A stretch of 64,000 bases of DNA from Hyphomicrobiales bacterium (GCA_900468625.1 UBUL01000024.1:62001-126000), one strand, 5' to 3'. Shown: positions 28,501 through 37,222, counted from the stretch's first letter. Numbers and translations are program-made. Notes: a model not told the origin generated them from the letters alone.

Positions 28501-31500
28501 TCGGCAAACCAGCCTTCGGAGAGGCCGAAGACGAAATCGTTGAAAGCGCTCGGCGCGCGATCGGTCAGCAGCAACTGTGCGCCGCCGGCGGCGACTGCGC
28601 GTAGTATCCCCTTGATGTCATCATTGTGCCGCATCAGATGCTGGCTCTGATCGCCTGATACCACCACGATGTCGGCAACGACGCGATCCGCCAGCTTGGC
28701 CGGATCTGCCACGATGACATGAGCATCCCGTTCGAAAGCGATCTCCAGCGCCCTGCGCATCTGCTCGCGCGGCTCGGCGACGATGAGAGATGCACCCGCA
28801 GCGGCCGCGATCGTCGCAAGCCTTCTGCTGAAAGCGGCCGATACCGAGCCGACTTCCAGAATGTGCCTGATCGCTCCCGCATTGAGTTCGACAGAAGAAG
28901 CCAAGCCTTCCGCGAGCATCGAAAGCCGTTTCTCGCTCAAGGGAGAATGAATAAGTACATGCTCGAGCGTCGCTCCGCTCGCAATGCTTGCGCCTCGGGT
29001 CAAAGGCTCGCGCTCCAGCATATGCGGGCGTATCATCGCCAAATGGTCGAGCGCTTCGCGATATGCGTTGCTGACCAGAACGCTCTCTGCCACCCGCCCG
29101 GCATCCTCGCGGTAGATTTCCTGCAACAGTTCAGCCACTCGGGGCAGCGTCGGCTCCCCGGGAACCTCCCATGCTCCGTCCTTTGCCGACGCAATGCCGG
29201 CATCCTCCAGAATGTAGAGACAGTTGACAAGGAAAGACCTGAACTCCGCATCGCCGGGAAGGTTGGAGAACACGACTTTGCCGCTGCCGTCGGCTACCGC
29301 CAGCGCTATGTCGTGGCAGGCACGATAGATCGCGGCATCGAGAAGAAGGCTCGCATTGTTGGGCGCGTGTTGCTCGCCGGAGTCGTCCCGCGATGAAATA
29401 CCGAGCGCACGCGGAGCCGATTTTCCCCTGCCGGCAAAAAGTATGGAGGGCAGACCTTCATAGTGAAATGCGACGGCATCGAGCGTTGCCCTACGGCGCA
29501 GCTGCGTGCGGCGGAAACGGCAATCGTCCAAAACGGCAACGGGCTTGCCGCCGGCATCGAGCAGGCTGAAACGTGCCTTGACCGAATTCGCGCTGAAGCG
29601 TCCGATCCCGATCACGGCTTTGACAATCGGCCTTGCCTTGCCGAAAACCCTCACCGTTCCGAAGTGAACGGGAATATAGGGCGCACCGGTCTCATCGCCC
29701 GAGAATTGGTCGAACAGCGCAACGAGACCATGAAAAGCCGCATCGACCGACATCGGGTTGAGATTATAGACTCCGAACGGATGCGAAGCCGGAGCTGCCG
29801 GCTTCAAATCCACCTCGATGACATCGTGGCCGAATGCCACGGCCTTCGACAGGAGCTGGAAACGGGGGCCGTAATGCAATCCGAAGCGTTCGGCCGTCTC
29901 GTAGGTTACCTCCGAGGTCAGAACGGACTTGCGATCCCTGCTCGACGGCTCGATCGACGCATCGGCTTCGCCACCACCCAGCGGTTTGCGGCAACGCCCG
30001 ACGGCATGAACTGTCCATTCGTCATGGCTGAGGCGTTCGCGCGACCTGATCTCGATGTCGCCGGTTTCGGACGACAGAATCGTCGACAGCTCGACCATGC
30101 GATCCTGGGACAATTCGAGCGGTCGGATGATTTCGAGATTGCCGAGTTCAACCTCGTCCGTTCCGTAATACTGCTGGGCGGCCGTGACCGCGATCTCGAT
30201 GAAGCCGCTCCCAGGCATGATTGCCTTGCCATCGACGACATGTTCGGCGAGGTCTGGGAATAAGCGTGCGTCGAGATGGTTCTTCCAATTCGAACCATTG
30301 GGATCGGTCCGCCAGCCAAGCAGCGTATATGGACTTTTCCGATGGCGGCCGAAGATGTCGATCTCGTCGGTCGTCGGATGCGTGCGAAGCTCCACCGGCT
30401 CGAACGGCAGGGACGGCAGTTTGACGAATGCGTTGCGCGTGGCGCTGCCCCGCGCCCGCAGCGCAGGCGCACCATTGGCAACCGCCCGCGCCAATGATTG
30501 CGAAACCGGATCGTGGCCGGCAACGGGAGCTTCCCTGAGGAAGGTCGGTATCGCAACGACCTGGACCGACGCCTGCTTTGCAATCTCCGCCACATAATTG
30601 GACAGGATGGGGCGCGGCGAAATTTCGATGAAGAGATTGCATCCCATTGCAATGGCAGTCTGACAGCCGGCCTTGAAGAGCACTGGATCGCGCACATTGC
30701 GCCACCAATATTGCGTATCCAGCAGTCGTCCGTCGCGCAGTTCGCCCGTCACCGTCGAAATGAAGGTCCCCAATCCGCTATCCGGCACCAGATCGGGCAG
30801 ATCCGCGACAAACGCATCCCTGGCGCGATCGATGATGGGATGATGGAACGGATAATTGATGTCGAGGACGTGCGCGACGATCTGTGATTTGCGCGCCGCA
30901 TCCCTGTACGCCTCGATTTCATCGGCCGGGCCGGAAATTGTTACCGAGTTCGGTGCGTTGATCGCGGCAATGCAGATATTGCCGAGGCCGCGGGATTTCG
31001 CGAAAGCCAGTGCGGCATCTTCGCCGAGCACGACGGCGGCCATCTTGCCTTCGCCGGCGAGAAGATCCTGGTGCAGCGAACGCTTGGCAACGATTGCGAC
31101 CGCCTCGGCCGCCGTCAGCGCCTTGGCAGCATAAGCCGCCGCGATTTCCCCGACGGAATGACCGAAGACCGCATCCGGTTTGACGCCCATGGACCACAGG
31201 CAGTCCGAAAGAGAGGCCTGGATCGCGAACAACAGCGGCTGTGCGATCTTGGTATCTGCCAATCGCTCGGCGAGATCTGGAGCGACAATAACATCGGTCA
31301 GTTTCTCCCCGAGGTAATATTCGAAGAGCGCGCTGAAAGACTGAAAACATTGCCGGAAATGGCGGTTTTCCTGATAGGCGCCGACGCCCATTCCGGCCCA
31401 TTGCGAGCCGTTGCCGGAAAAGACGAAGGCGATCCTGGCGGCTTGCGCCGGCGCTTCGCCGGCCTCACCGACCGAAGTTTCGCCTGTCAGATGTGCGTCG

Positions 31501-33002
31501 ATCGCGGCAAGAATCGCCGCGCTGTCCTTGGCGCGGGCAGCAAAGCGATGACGCATCGGCTCGCGATTGGCGGCAGCGGAAGCGACAATCTGGCGAGCCT
31601 CCTTGGGCTCGGCGCTTTCAAGACGGCTGCTGTATTCCTCGAGCAAGGTCGAAAGAGCGGATGCCGTATGAGCACTGACGGCGAAAACCACTCCCTCACC
31701 CCGCATTGGCGGTTCCGGCGGCGCAATCGGATCGGGGTCGCTGATGACAACGTGAGCGTTCGTGCCGCCGAAACCGAAGGAGTTGATGCCGGCGAAGCGT
31801 GGCTGCTTTGCGGGCAGAAGCTCGATCGTGGACGTGTTGACCCGAACATTCAGGCCTTCGAAATCGATAGACTCGTTCGGATGTTCGAAATGCAGCGAAG
31901 CCGGAAGGAAATTGTTCTCCAGCGCGATAACGGCCTTCAACAGTCCGAAAAGGCCTGACGCGGGTTCGGTATGGCCGATGTTGGTCTTGATCGAGCCGAC
32001 CGGCACCGGTGCGCGCCGATTTCGTCCGATGACTTCGCCGATCGCCCATATTTCTGCGGGATCGCCGACCTTCGTGCCCGTTCCATGCCCTTCGATGAAG
32101 GCAATCCGATTGGCATCGATGCCGTGTCCTTCATAGATCGACTGGAGCAAGGCCGCCTGCGCTTCGCGGGACGGCATGGAAATGCCGTTGGTCCGCCCCG
32201 AAGAGTTGACGCCGACGGCATGGATCCTGGCATAGCTGCGATCCTTCTCGCGCAACGCAATATCCGTCCGACGCAGCACGATCGCCGCGCCGCCCTCGGC
32301 CCGAACGTAACCTCGCCCATTATCGTCATATGCGCGGCAAAGTCCTTCCGGCGACAGCATGCGCGCCTGCGCGAAACCCACAAATGACATCGGGTGGAGC
32401 AGAACATTGATGCCCCCGACGATTGCCGTGTCGATTTCGCCGTTTTCCAACGCTCTTACCGCCTGGTCGAGCGCCACCAGCGACGACGAACAGGCGGTGT
32501 CGATCGTCATGCTTGGCCCGCGCAGCCCGAATATGTGCGAAATACGGTTGGAGACGATGGAAAGCGTATTGCCCGTCATGAAATAGGGGCTGCCCGATGC
32601 AGGGTCCTCGAGCGTCAGATTGCCGTGCTCAAGAGAAGAAGCGCCGACGTAGACTCCGACCCGCTGCCCTTCGAAACCGTCGATCGGCAGGTTTGCATCC
32701 TCGAGAGCCCGCCAGACGACATTCAGAAGGATGCGCTGCTGCGGATCCATCTGCATCGCCTCGCGCTGGGAGAGGCCGAATACCGAAGGGTCGAAGGCAT
32801 ATATGTTGTCGAGAACACCAGCGGCATACGTATAAGTCTTCCCCGGAACGCCGATGCCGGGATGCCAAAAACGCGCCAGATCCCAACGCTCCTCTGGTAT
32901 GCGGCTGACCGTGCAGCGGCCTTCCTTGAGGATAAGTTGCAGCTCTTCAATCGAACCCGCCCCGGGGGCAACGCTTGCGCGTCCGATAATTTCAACCGTC
33001 AT
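25539..33002 (-). CDS. rkpA: Single-module type I polyketide/fatty-acid synthase for K-antigen, RkpA
   Basis: 2487 residues. Domains in order: ketosynthase 1-430 (Cys171 in DTACSSS, His306, His344); acyltransferase about 520-820 (GHSVGE, Ser616); dehydratase about 880-1160 (HVVDGKAIMP, His921, Asp1087); a degenerate methyltransferase-like region about 1220-1540 with ILEVGSVSAAF in place of a SAM loop; enoylreductase about 1755-2070 (HGAAGGVGLAALQ near 1895); ketoreductase about 2090-2290 (GGIGGFG at 2101, Tyr2242); acyl carrier domain about 2380-2450 (DIGLDSLMAM, Ser2411). There is no thioesterase. A fully reducing iterative synthase is expected. In Sinorhizobium rkpA is required for K-antigen. 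The start is ATG at 33002 after GAGAG. Confidence 0.92.
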   Translation of the reverse strand: MTVEIIGRASVAPGAGSIEELQLILKEGRCTVSRIPEERWDLARFWHPGIGVPGKTYTYAAGVLDNIYAFDPSVFGLSQREAMQMDPQQRILLNVVWRALEDANLPIDGFEGQRVGVYVGASSLEHGNLTLEDPASGSPYFMTGNTLSIVSNRISHIFGLRGPSMTIDTACSSSLVALDQAVRALENGEIDTAIVGGINVLLHPMSFVGFAQARMLSPEGLCRAYDDNGRGYVRAEGGAAIVLRRTDIALREKDRSYARIHAVGVNSSGRTNGISMPSREAQAALLQSIYEGHGIDANRIAFIEGHGTGTKVGDPAEIWAIGEVIGRNRRAPVPVGSIKTNIGHTEPASGLFGLLKAVIALENNFLPASLHFEHPNESIDFEGLNVRVNTSTIELLPAKQPRFAGINSFGFGGTNAHVVISDPDPIAPPEPPMRGEGVVFAVSAHTASALSTLLEEYSSRLESAEPKEARQIVASAAANREPMRHRFAARAKDSAAILAAIDAHLTGETSVGEAGEAPAQAARIAFVFSGNGSQWAGMGVGAYQENRHFRQCFQSFSALFEYYLGEKLTDVIVAPDLAERLADTKIAQPLLFAIQASLSDCLWSMGVKPDAVFGHSVGEIAAAYAAKALTAAEAVAIVAKRSLHQDLLAGEGKMAAVVLGEDAALAFAKSRGLGNICIAAINAPNSVTISGPADEIEAYRDAARKSQIVAHVLDINYPFHHPIIDRARDAFVADLPDLVPDSGLGTFISTVTGELRDGRLLDTQYWWRNVRDPVLFKAGCQTAIAMGCNLFIEISPRPILSNYVAEIAKQASVQVVAIPTFLREAPVAGHDPVSQSLARAVANGAPALRARGSATRNAFVKLPSLPFEPVELRTHPTTDEIDIFGRHRKSPYTLLGWRTDPNGSNWKNHLDARLFPDLAEHVVDGKAIMPGSGFIEIAVTAAQQYYGTDEVELGNLEIIRPLELSQDRMVELSTILSSETGDIEIRSRERLSHDEWTVHAVGRCRKPLGGGEADASIEPSSRDRKSVLTSEVTYETAERFGLHYGPRFQLLSKAVAFGHDVIEVDLKPAAPASHPFGVYNLNPMSVDAAFHGLVALFDQFSGDETGAPYIPVHFGTVRVFGKARPIVKAVIGIGRFSANSVKARFSLLDAGGKPVAVLDDCRFRRTQLRRRATLDAVAFHYEGLPSILFAGRGKSAPRALGISSRDDSGEQHAPNNASLLLDAAIYRACHDIALAVADGSGKVVFSNLPGDAEFRSFLVNCLYILEDAGIASAKDGAWEVPGEPTLPRVAELLQEIYREDAGRVAESVLVSNAYREALDHLAMIRPHMLEREPLTRGASIASGATLEHVLIHSPLSEKRLSMLAEGLASSVELNAGAIRHILEVGSVSAAFSRRLATIAAAAGASLIVAEPREQMRRALEIAFERDAHVIVADPAKLADRVVADIVVVSGDQSQHLMRHNDDIKGILRAVAAGGAQLLLTDRAPSAFNDFVFGLSEGWFADSQSPEFPVGRLGTPQQIEDLLGTLGFAKPRINEVILPEGSLISVSAVSERQPDVAATAEAADPILILSEQGRKGLGKLAKNIMVIDLGGLPEDLARALGAIDRDTRRIVYLADASRGDAAELSLSRLSTFTELANLLSRSGDGAKPRLVVVAPDGSPLAAGLIGDANAGLWAFGRVLQNEYDAFDVHLLDADVDDRRTLAVLDTLMTARTENGEWFLDRSTGEIREIRAAAGPFASIGASRRDFAAATIRQHVGGRLDSAAWEETSLPVPGDGEVIVSVEATGLNFRDVMWAMGLLPEEALEDGFAGATIGMEFAGRILAVGDTVDDLQPGDKVMGIGPAAFSTHVRVRRDGVTKLPERMETVAAATVPVAFLTAYYAMVELGRIQPGETILIHGAAGGVGLAALQIAKLKGAKVIATAGTVEKRSFLEMLGADHVLDSRSLDFVSGVRRLTDGEGVDLVLNSLFSEAMERSIELVKPFGRFLELGKRDYYADRKIGLRPFRRNVSYFGIDADQLLVNVPELTRRIFREIGQLFTDEKLTPLPYRAFAHDEIGNAFRLMQNAGHIGKIVVRPPVSGIDSVLRAPAKSLRVDAKGIFLVAGGIGGFGLSAADWLVSKGARRIALCSRRGIADAETKKAVSDWARRGVVTTLHACDITDATAVETLLASLRSEGALKGVIHAAMVLDDALLANLTPERNRPVLEVKIRGAEILDRLTRDDRLELFLLFSSATTMLGNPGQANYVMANGYLEGLARARRAAGRPALAVGFGAIADKGFLARNSEVNDFLSKRIGKAALKARDALEQVERYMLADKGALDAAAVMIAEIDWNAVRLLPIAGRSLFEPLMRHAGSHQTLSEGDSIDLQELIKGKSEEEAHAALHALVAAEIAAILRVTEDTVTPDKVLKDIGLDSLMAMELGMSFQQKTGFDIPLSGVGEGTTVGDVVSRLHDRVMNRNSDDGGGNTAGQDQMVERLARSHGAEQEKRAVQ

Positions 33003-33340
33003 GATCTCTCAGCAATACCTTACGAAGCGCACCACATTGGGCGTTTTCAACATTAACCACTCACATAGCATTTATCTATGGTTGTCACCGACAGACAATC
33101 CGCGTGTACAGCCAATTTGCGGCAGCGCAACAACCGATGCAATATGCGATCTCTTGCATTTTCGGTTCATGTTGAAAATCGCTACCCTTACTCGCCTTAC
33201 ATTCAATCTTTCCGCAAGTCAGCTCGCGATGAATTCCCACCGCCTACAAGGCATGATCCGTCGCGGCCATACGGATGTCGGCGCGCATCAACGAAAAGAG
33301 GCCCGGGCAGTTCTCGCGGAACCGCGCCTGCATTTCCAAG
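33003..33340. other. Intergenic region upstream of rkpA and downstream of rkpU
   Basis: 338 bases between two minus-strand genes. It should hold the rkpA promoter unless rkpU and rkpA are cotranscribed. The part nearest rkpA is less GC-rich than the genes. I could not find a hairpin terminator for rkpU or a convincing -35/-10 pair, nor any credible gene. Confidence 0.4.
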
Positions 33341-34519
33341 CTACTGCCCCAGATTCGCCGCTGTCGCGGCCCCTTGGGACGCAATACCTAGGGGTGTGCC
33401 GATAAGATTCAAGAACTTCCGAATGTCGACGGTAGGATGGCGCGATACATAGATGACATCGCGGCTCTTGACCGGGAAGGTTTGTCCAACGATCAAGCTG
33501 TCGGGGTTGGACATGTCGAAACGGTATACGATCGGGTAACGTCCCTTAGCATCCGGCGCCATACCCTTTCGCAGCAGATCCTGGAAACGGACCGGACCAA
33601 GCAGGCTCTTGGCGATTTCAGGTTCTTCATATCTGAACAGGAAGAAGCCCTTGGCGTTGCTCGCCTCGTCATCCGCGCCATGGCCCAAGGCAACGGCCTC
33701 GAGAAGATTGAGATCGTTGGCTCCAAATTCGAGACGCCCGTCACCGCGGACGGAGCCAAGCAAGGTGAATGTTCTCGGATCGCGCACGAGGAAAATCTGA
33801 TCGCCCGGCTGAACGTAGATATCTTCGGAGGGATGCTCGATAATCGATTTCAGCAGGACCGTTCCGGTCTTATTGCCGCGAACCAGCGTAACATAGGTTT
33901 CATAGGGCTGCGTCGCAGGTCCGCCAGCCTTGGCGATGACCTCGGTGATCTTTTCCTTGGTCAGATCCAGCGAAACCATCGAGGGGCGCCCGACCGCACC
34001 TGAAACGGTGACGGTACGCGACGGCGTGCCCATGCTCGTTACGATGACATCCGGTTCGACGGCCTTGGTGGCCAAAGCCGCCAGGATTGCCTTGCGGGCC
34101 TGATCAAGCGTTTTGCCGACAAAGCGCACCGATCCTGCATAGGGGATTGCGGCCGTGCCGTCCGGCTGCACGACGATATCGAGCGAGACCTGCTTGGATT
34201 GCGCCGTCGAAAACAAGCCATCCACGCCGGCTTCGAAAATCGTGACCTTCAGCGAATCGCCGACGCCTATGACGGCAGGACCGACGCCCCCTCCCATTCC
34301 GAAACGGCGATTGAACGTGGAGGAAACATAATCGGAAACAAGGCGCGCGCTGCGGCTGTCTATATCGACCACATCGAAAACTGCGGCATTCCTGCGGCCC
34401 AGCTCTGCGCTGGACTGACCGGCGTCCTTGACAATGGCGCCAGCCAGCGGACCTTCGCTCGAAACGGAATTACAGCCCGCCAGGACCACACAGCAAAGTA
34501 CGGCGCCAATACGAATCAA
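33341..34519 (-). CDS. rkpU: Polysaccharide export lipoprotein (Wza/KpsD-type), RkpU-like
   Basis: 392 residues from a TTG start seven bases after GAGG. The signal peptide MIRIGAVLCCVVLAGC has a lipobox LAGC with the modified Cys at 16. The polysaccharide-export (PES) domain follows: IGVGDSLKVTIFEAG near residue 85 and VQPDGTAAIPYAGSVRFVGK near 117, then SLBB-like repeats (VTVSGAVGRPSMVSL; FTLLGSVRGDGRLEF) and IYVQPGDQIFLVRDP. It forms the outer-membrane/periplasmic channel of a capsule exporter together with KpsE-type partners, two of which are encoded on the opposite arm. The position before rkpA matches rkpU-rkpAGHIJ of Sinorhizobium fredii. The symbol is by synteny. Confidence 0.82.
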   Translation of the reverse strand: MIRIGAVLCCVVLAGCNSVSSEGPLAGAIVKDAGQSSAELGRRNAAVFDVVDIDSRSARLVSDYVSSTFNRRFGMGGGVGPAVIGVGDSLKVTIFEAGVDGLFSTAQSKQVSLDIVVQPDGTAAIPYAGSVRFVGKTLDQARKAILAALATKAVEPDVIVTSMGTPSRTVTVSGAVGRPSMVSLDLTKEKITEVIAKAGGPATQPYETYVTLVRGNKTGTVLLKSIIEHPSEDIYVQPGDQIFLVRDPRTFTLLGSVRGDGRLEFGANDLNLLEAVALGHGADDEASNAKGFFLFRYEEPEIAKSLLGPVRFQDLLRKGMAPDAKGRYPIVYRFDMSNPDSLIVGQTFPVKSRDVIYVSRHPTVDIRKFLNLIGTPLGIASQGAATAANLGQ

Positions 34520-35179
34520 TGTAAAACCTCAAACCTATTAGCTGCCGCAACTACCTGATGGCAGAAGCCGACATGGAATGCATCAAACCTAGCGACGCCT
34601 TGAAAAGCATAACGGGCACGCGTCAACAAGCCCGCATGATGGGAATACAATCAAAAAAATCGGGTGCGTTTATCCGAACACAGTTGGAATTCAGGAAACG
34701 CGCGATCAAACCGGGTATAAGGGCCAAATGCGCACAAGGCAATTTCCGCGAGTATTCTTTGGGGATTTAAAATTAAAATTTTCTGAATGTTGGAGAGGGA
34801 GAATTAACCAATAGCATCAATAGAAATTCATCTGCTCAGCGGACCCGAGTTTTGCCTCATCGCGTTTATTCCGCTTTTCAGGAGGCTGTCATTGCCTGTA
34901 AAAGGGCCGCGTCCTAACCCGCAACGCATGCAGAGATGTCCAACCGCAGTGATCAGACCTTGCAGGACCTCTGCCTTCAGCGAGATAAGCACTATGGCAA
35001 TTTCCCACCCGGCCTCGCCAATGCTCGACTGCGCGAAAACACTCACAAATTGTATCGGTTTTATGCAAAGTATGCGTTCAAAGTGGGAAACGGCTTCAGG
35101 CCGTTGCGCATCCATTTGAAACCGGTCCGCTCGTTTTCCGGCTCGGCAATCAGCCCCGATGGAATGAAGGTTATATTTA
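34520..35179. promoter_or_regulatory. Large divergent regulatory region between the two arms of the capsule locus
   Basis: 660 bases between rkpU (minus) and the methyltransferase gene (plus). It is clearly richer in A/T than its surroundings, with an 18-base A/T-only run at 34765-34782. A strong AGGAGG at 34880-34885 is not followed by an ATG; the TTG after it opens a 75-codon frame with no recognisable features. Another frame starting at 34936 runs into the methyltransferase gene out of frame. Both are treated as unlikely genes. The region is a plausible place for silencer or activator binding to both arms. Confidence 0.5.
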
Positions 35180-36016
35180 ATGCTTGGTTTTTCAAAACGG
35201 TCCCCGAAGAAGGCGTCCAAAGGCCCTCTGGAGACATTCGATCAGTACGAACAGGACAAGCCGGCCCACCAGAATGCCGTCAACGCTCTTCAGGGATGGA
35301 ACTGCGCGTTTCCGCCGGAATTCAACCTCAACGCCGGAAAACTGCCTCTCTACGCAGACGATCGCGTCGATTGGGCATTGCGAAGCTTCGGTTCGATCGA
35401 GGGCATGAACGTTCTCGAAGTCGGTCCGCTCGAGGGGATGCATACCTACATGCTGCATAGTCAGCGGCCGGCACGGATAGATGCAATCGAAGCCAATCGC
35501 CTTTGCTTCCTGAGATGTCTGGTTGCCAAGCAGATTTTGAATATCAGTACCGCTTCGTTCATGCTGGGAGACATCCAGGCGTGGTTGAAGGAGGGCGAGG
35601 AAGTCTACGACTTTGCGCTTGCATCCGGTGTTCTGTATCATATGGCAGACCCCGGCGAGTTTCTTCGCCTGCTGGCAAGGCGGTGCAATGCGGTTTTCAT
35701 CTGGACGCACTTCGTTCTGGAGGATGCAATGCCCGAGGGGGATGTGCGGTGGCTGCCCTTCAGCGGCAAGGTGGAAACAAAGATGGTCGATGGCGTTCCC
35801 TTGCGCTATTACGAACGCAGCTATCATCATGCCAACGCCAACGCCTCCTTCTGCGGCGGCATGAAAGACAGGCACTTCTGGATGCACAGAGACGACATAC
35901 TGATGCTTCTGCGCGAACTCGGCTTCAATGAGGTGACCATCAGAGATGAAGATCTGAGCCATCCTGGCGGCCCGAGCTTTTCATTGCTGGCGCGAAAGGC
36001 GCCCGGCAATGCCTGA
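35180..36016 (+). CDS. Class I SAM-dependent methyltransferase of the capsule locus
   Basis: 278 residues from an ATG about nine bases after GAAGG. The SAM-binding motif I is MNVLEVGPLEGMHTYML (around residue 76-92), the acidic ribose-binding residue is in DAIEANR, and FALASGVLYHMADPGEFL is motif IV. The C-terminal third has several His/Trp residues (RSYHHANANASF, DRHFWMHRDD). It probably O- or N-methylates a capsule sugar or its precursor, judging only by position. It is the first gene of the plus-strand arm. Codon use is slightly less GC-biased than in nuo. Confidence 0.8.
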   Translation: MLGFSKRSPKKASKGPLETFDQYEQDKPAHQNAVNALQGWNCAFPPEFNLNAGKLPLYADDRVDWALRSFGSIEGMNVLEVGPLEGMHTYMLHSQRPARIDAIEANRLCFLRCLVAKQILNISTASFMLGDIQAWLKEGEEVYDFALASGVLYHMADPGEFLRLLARRCNAVFIWTHFVLEDAMPEGDVRWLPFSGKVETKMVDGVPLRYYERSYHHANANASFCGGMKDRHFWMHRDDILMLLRELGFNEVTIRDEDLSHPGGPSFSLLARKAPGNA

Positions 36017-36026
36017 CGAGGTTTCT

Positions 36027-36167
36027 ATGCCGAACGTCGATATCCGGAATATCGATAGGCGGATTGATCGGTGCGGCGAAGAGCAAGCCGGATCGACGTC
36101 GTTCAATTACCGGTCCGTATCCCGTCTGTTCTGGATGAAAGTGCCGGAGGCTATCGGTGCTTTTTAA
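36027..36167 (+). CDS. Possible 46-residue peptide overlapping the next gene
   Basis: An ATG five bases after GAGG opens MPNVDIRNIDRRIDRCGEEQ and ends in WMKVPEAIGAF with TAA inside the start of the next gene (11-base overlap). It fills the gap between the methyltransferase and the gene at 36157, so it could couple their translation. No family is recognised and the frame may be fortuitous. Confidence 0.3.
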   Translation: MPNVDIRNIDRRIDRCGEEQAGSTSFNYRSVSRLFWMKVPEAIGAF

Positions 36168-37221
36168 CCTGGAACACGATCACGGGCATATCGTCGAGGG
36201 ATATCTGATCCCCGACGGCTTCTCCGACAAACCGCAGATCAGGGTATCCGATGCCGACGGCGATCTGATGATCCTGCCATGCGATCAAGTCAAAAAGGCC
36301 GTCATCGATTCGGGTCGCCACGAAGACGGCCTTGTCGGGTTCAGGCTCGATACGACAATCATTCCGGACCTTGCGGAACGCACGTCGCTGATGATCCATG
36401 ATGCCAAATCGGGATTGCTGATCTACCGGCGGCCGCAGGTATCGAACACGATCCCGCTAAAGATTTTGCGGCTCGAGACGCAGCTCCTGCCCATGGTCAA
36501 GTTCGATTATCATTGCGGGCGCAACTTTCAGTACGAGCTTTCGTCCGTGGAACGCTTCGGCCATGAGACGACCCTTCAAGCCTTTCATCTCAATGCCATT
36601 CAGTCGATCTATCTCAGCGGGCGGCTATTGATGCGCAACTACGAGGAATTCCTCGACAAGGGATTCAAGGCCGTCACTCTGCTTACCGACCCCTATTACG
36701 AACTCGCCTTGCGGATATTTCTTCTGAAACGAATGGCGAAAACTCAGATTTCCTTCTTCGGCGACCGCGACAGGATCATTCTGGCGCCTGCGGCGGAGCA
36801 TTTTGCCGAAGTGAATCTCGAAAGCGATGCGTCTCTCAAAGCGGCCCTGAAGAAGGCGCCCCAAAGCGTCAGAAACGTTGTGATATCGCCCGTCACCCGG
36901 CAATTGGCGACGACCATACCGGAACAGACTGTGACGCGCAGCGATATCGCCACCGCGATCGACCTTCTCTCGCGCTTTGCCGTCGTCGGTTTCGATACGG
37001 ACACTCTTTATTTTCAGCAGGCGGTCAGCGAGCTGATCGGAATCTCGATCGACGATTTTCCGCTGCCGCCAAGACACAGTACCCTTGAAGACGTTGCGAC
37101 GCGGCTGCGTTCATTGCATATTGCCGAACTTATGCTCGAAGAAGATTTGATTTTCGACCACTATGTGCGTCAGGCGATGAAACCAACCGCGCCCGAACAG
37201 CCGGAAACGATTGCAAGCTGA
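36157..37221 (+). CDS. Conserved-looking protein of unknown function in the capsule locus
   Basis: 354 residues from GTG, six bases after GGAGG. No signal peptide or membrane span is seen, so it should be cytoplasmic. The first 110 residues look beta-rich (EGYLIPDGFSDKPQIRVSDA; SGLLIYRRP), followed by an alpha/beta part with LETQLLPMVKFDYH, a predicted strand-helix series KAVTLLTDPYYELALRIFLL and a C-terminal helical region rich in acidic and leucine residues. I do not recognise the family. Its stop lies two bases before the start of the KpsE-type gene, so it belongs to the same operon and probably to capsule assembly or its control. Confidence 0.75.
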   Translation: MLFNLEHDHGHIVEGYLIPDGFSDKPQIRVSDADGDLMILPCDQVKKAVIDSGRHEDGLVGFRLDTTIIPDLAERTSLMIHDAKSGLLIYRRPQVSNTIPLKILRLETQLLPMVKFDYHCGRNFQYELSSVERFGHETTLQAFHLNAIQSIYLSGRLLMRNYEEFLDKGFKAVTLLTDPYYELALRIFLLKRMAKTQISFFGDRDRIILAPAAEHFAEVNLESDASLKAALKKAPQSVRNVVISPVTRQLATTIPEQTVTRSDIATAIDLLSRFAVVGFDTDTLYFQQAVSELIGISIDDFPLPPRHSTLEDVATRLRSLHIAELMLEEDLIFDHYVRQAMKPTAPEQPETIAS

Positions 37222-37222
37222 C

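Noticed and set aside
34892..35119. 75-codon frame from TTG after a strong AGGAGG
   Set aside because: Good ribosome site, but the peptide is rich in Cys, Arg and Pro without a recognisable structure.
34936..35460. 174-codon plus-strand frame beginning before the methyltransferase
   Set aside because: Its second half is out of frame with the clear methyltransferase gene and has the wrong composition; the first 80 codons look somewhat protein-like, so a gene remnant cannot be ruled out.
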